23,508 nt of DNA from contig JAIXUR010000078.1 of assembly GCA_027483425.1 (NCBI GenBank), positions 1 to 23,508 of the forward strand, in the 5' to 3' direction. Source of the DNA: Cyanobacteriota bacterium. Lineage in GTDB: Bacteria; Cyanobacteriota; Cyanobacteriia; Phormidesmidales; Phormidesmidaceae. The position numbers were made by a program, and so were the translations under genes. The notes under the pieces were generated by a model. It searched no databases and was not told the origin of the DNA. It was given only the letters and a program-made list of their open reading frames with translations. This document shows, piece by piece, positions 22,184 to 23,508 of the stretch; the first letter of the stretch is position 1; the number at the start of each line of letters is the position of its first letter.

Positions 22184-23257
22184 TTATGGGGCAGAGATGG
22201 TTGTCCCGATCGCCACGGCTTTTCCCGTCGCGGCCGATTGCTGGATGGCCGTGGCGACTTCCAGGGTATAGAGGCTGGCGGATGGGGTGCAGTAGAGCGC
22301 TTGGCCGGTGAGTAAATGCTCGATCACCTGGGCCGTATCGGCGGCAAATAGCCCCCGACGCGAGCCCACGGCGATCGGTCGAGGGCCCTGGCTGTCGGTG
22401 ATCGTGCCTTCATCCCCCTCAAAGCAGAGGTGGCCATGGCGGCCCATCACCTCCAGCCGCCGCGTCGCCTCCCAGAGGGCCTCGCCTTTGCCGTAGGTCA
22501 CCTCGGCGATCAGCCCAGAGACAAACGTGAGCTGGGCCGTGCAGAGGCAGGTGCTGTAGCAGGCTAGGCCCTCGGGGCCGGGGACAGAGTTGCCATAGTG
22601 GTTTTGGCCATAGACCTGGGCCACGGGGCCAAAGCAGTCGATCAGCCGATGCAGCCGCGACAGTGCCCCCACCAGCGGAAACCCAAATAGATCTGGGCAG
22701 TAGGTCCAGGACCGGGGAGCCGGGCGCTTGGGGGAGAGGGTGCAGTAGCGGGCGTAAAACGGTTGACCGATAGCTTCCAGGTTGGCCTTGAGGGCGCGGT
22801 GGGTGCCCCCCAGCAGCTCAATGTGCTCCACGTGGAGCAGCCGCTGCTGGGCCTGAGCCAGGGCCAGCAGCGGCTGGGCCGCCGGGGCGGTCAGCGCCAG
22901 GGGGTATTCCACTACGACGTGGCGATTGGCCTGTAGGGCCGCTGCTGCCACGGCACCGTGATCGCGGTTGATGTGGCAGATCACAATCAAATCCAGGTCA
23001 GGCCGATCGACCAGGGCCTGCCAACTCTCCACGGCCACCGCGCCGTAGGCCTGGGCAAACGCCTCGGTTTCGGCGGCCCCATGGCCAGCGACGGCCACCA
23101 GACGGGCGTGGGGGATAGTCTGGAGGGCAGCGGCCCGCAGTCGAGCAACAAACCCGGTGCCCACCATCCCTACCCGCACCCCGTCGGTCTGGAGCCTGGC
23201 CGGGAGCCTGGGTTGGAGGCCGGGTTGGAGTCCCGTTGGTAGGCTGGGGTCTGTCAT
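22184..23257 (-). CDS. bvdR: Biliverdin reductase (Gfo/Idh/MocA fold)
   Basis: An NAD(P)H-dependent oxidoreductase of 357 residues. The N-terminal Rossmann motif VGMVGTGFVARLRA lies at residues 28-41. The middle reads DLIVICHINRDHGAVAAAAL, HVVVEYPLALT and LLHVEHIELLGGTH, followed by FYARYCTLSPKRPAP, WTY and FGFPLVGALSRLHR, and near the end GSRRGLFAADT and LEVATAI. This series agrees with what I recall of Synechocystis BvdR, which reduces biliverdin to bilirubin and is needed for normal phycobilisome pigmentation. The N-terminal GLQPGLQPRLPARLQ is a local low-complexity extension. The chain starts at the ATG at 23257. It is upstream of gltA and divergent from the hydrolase. If not BvdR, it would be another Gfo/Idh/MocA member. 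Confidence 0.82.
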   Translation of the reverse strand: MTDPSLPTGLQPGLQPRLPARLQTDGVRVGMVGTGFVARLRAAALQTIPHARLVAVAGHGAAETEAFAQAYGAVAVESWQALVDRPDLDLIVICHINRDHGAVAAAALQANRHVVVEYPLALTAPAAQPLLALAQAQQRLLHVEHIELLGGTHRALKANLEAIGQPFYARYCTLSPKRPAPRSWTYCPDLFGFPLVGALSRLHRLIDCFGPVAQVYGQNHYGNSVPGPEGLACYSTCLCTAQLTFVSGLIAEVTYGKGEALWEATRRLEVMGRHGHLCFEGDEGTITDSQGPRPIAVGSRRGLFAADTAQVIEHLLTGQALYCTPSASLYTLEVATAIQQSAATGKAVAIGTTISAP

Positions 23258-23367
23258 GCACCGTATCCTTCACGCTCTAACTGTCGCCATCCTAGGATTT
23301 TCTCCGGCAGGGGGATGGTGGTACAAGGAGTTTTCTGGAATGCTGTAGGCAGTATTAACGCTGTCCT

Positions 23368-23508
23368 ATGCCCCCCTTTGCGCCCCCCTGGTTTTTGCAG
23401 AATGGCCTGGCGATGACCCTCTACACGGCTTTGGTGGCGAGTCAAACCTGGCCCCAGAGCATTGATCTGCCGCCCATAGCCTACCAAGACCATATTTTCA
23501 AGGGTCAC
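23368..23508 (+). CDS. Probable alpha/beta hydrolase of the YheT type, 5' part only
   Basis: The frame opens at an ATG at 23368 and runs to the window edge, giving 47 residues. The start PPFAPPWFLQNGLAMTLYTAL and the later YQDHIFKGH resemble the beginning of YheT-family hydrolases, in which a Pro-rich start and an 'L-N-G-x-x-M-T-x-Y' stretch precede the first strand. The catalytic Ser and His would be downstream, outside the window. Identification rests on a short N-terminal part, so it is moderate. Confidence 0.6.
   Translation, partial: MPPFAPPWFLQNGLAMTLYTALVASQTWPQSIDLPPIAYQDHIFKGH

Noticed and set aside
23254..23508. An 84-codon minus-strand frame at the window end
   Set aside because: It lies opposite a better-supported hydrolase start and overlaps the bvdR start; the composition looks random.

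Overview
The window is a stretch of cyanobacterial chromosome. Three things show this: form IB Rubisco genes in the order rbcL-rbcX-rbcS with the Rubisco assembly factor raf1 close by, two CpcS/CpeS-type phycobiliprotein lyases plus a biliverdin reductase of the cyanobacterial BvdR type, and many copies of the octamer GCGATCGC (HIP1). Base composition is GC-rich except for patches at about 6.1-8.8 kb and 17.8-18.8 kb. I read it as a phycobilisome-containing cyanobacterium, perhaps of the Leptolyngbya/Nodosilinea kind, but the genus is a guess.

Layout. 1-1690 (-): a subtilisin-like protease cut by the window edge. 1892-3386 (+): a secreted protein with an acidic Pro/Glu tail, then bolA and a CGFS monothiol glutaredoxin, two proteins known to work together in Fe-S and iron handling. 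3441-6116: a Rieske oxygenase (-) divergent from an MFS transporter (+), with a 34-bp tandem duplication between them. 6155-8793 (-): an AT-richer block with a truncated DJ-1/PfpI gene, a nitroreductase, an element of nested inverted repeats and a fatty acid desaturase. 9352-11843 (-): rpmG-rpsR-rnb, a ribosomal protein and RNase cluster. 12265-13646: two divergent bilin lyases with twin palindromes between them. 13696-14718 (-): an exported seven-bladed propeller protein. 15202-17682 (+): rbcL, rbcX and rbcS with hairpins between rbcL and rbcX and a strong terminator after rbcS. 17814-18989 (-): a decayed cassette reading mod-fragment, xisH, xisI, res-fragment. 19037-19109 (-): tRNA-Ala(GGC). 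19253-20561 (+): raf1 and a tightly coupled small unknown gene. 20634-20871: a tandem duplicated terminator unit. 20882-23257 (-): gltA (citrate synthase) and bvdR. 23368 to the end (+): the start of a probable alpha/beta hydrolase.

How the genes work together. RbcL, RbcX, RbcS and Raf1 make and assemble the CO2-fixing enzyme. BvdR and the two lyases belong to bilin pigment metabolism and phycobiliprotein chromophore attachment. BolA and the glutaredoxin form an Fe-S/iron module. The most interesting piece is the cassette between rbcS and tRNA-Ala. Two intact small genes, xisH and xisI, are still tightly coupled to the last part of a DNA methyltransferase gene upstream and the first part of a restriction-helicase gene downstream. 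This suggests that xisHI was once the centre of a four-gene restriction-modification-like operon whose two large outer genes have been lost. The second most interesting piece is the pair of 110-bp repeats after gltA, each carrying a complete intrinsic terminator, which may be tandem small-RNA genes.
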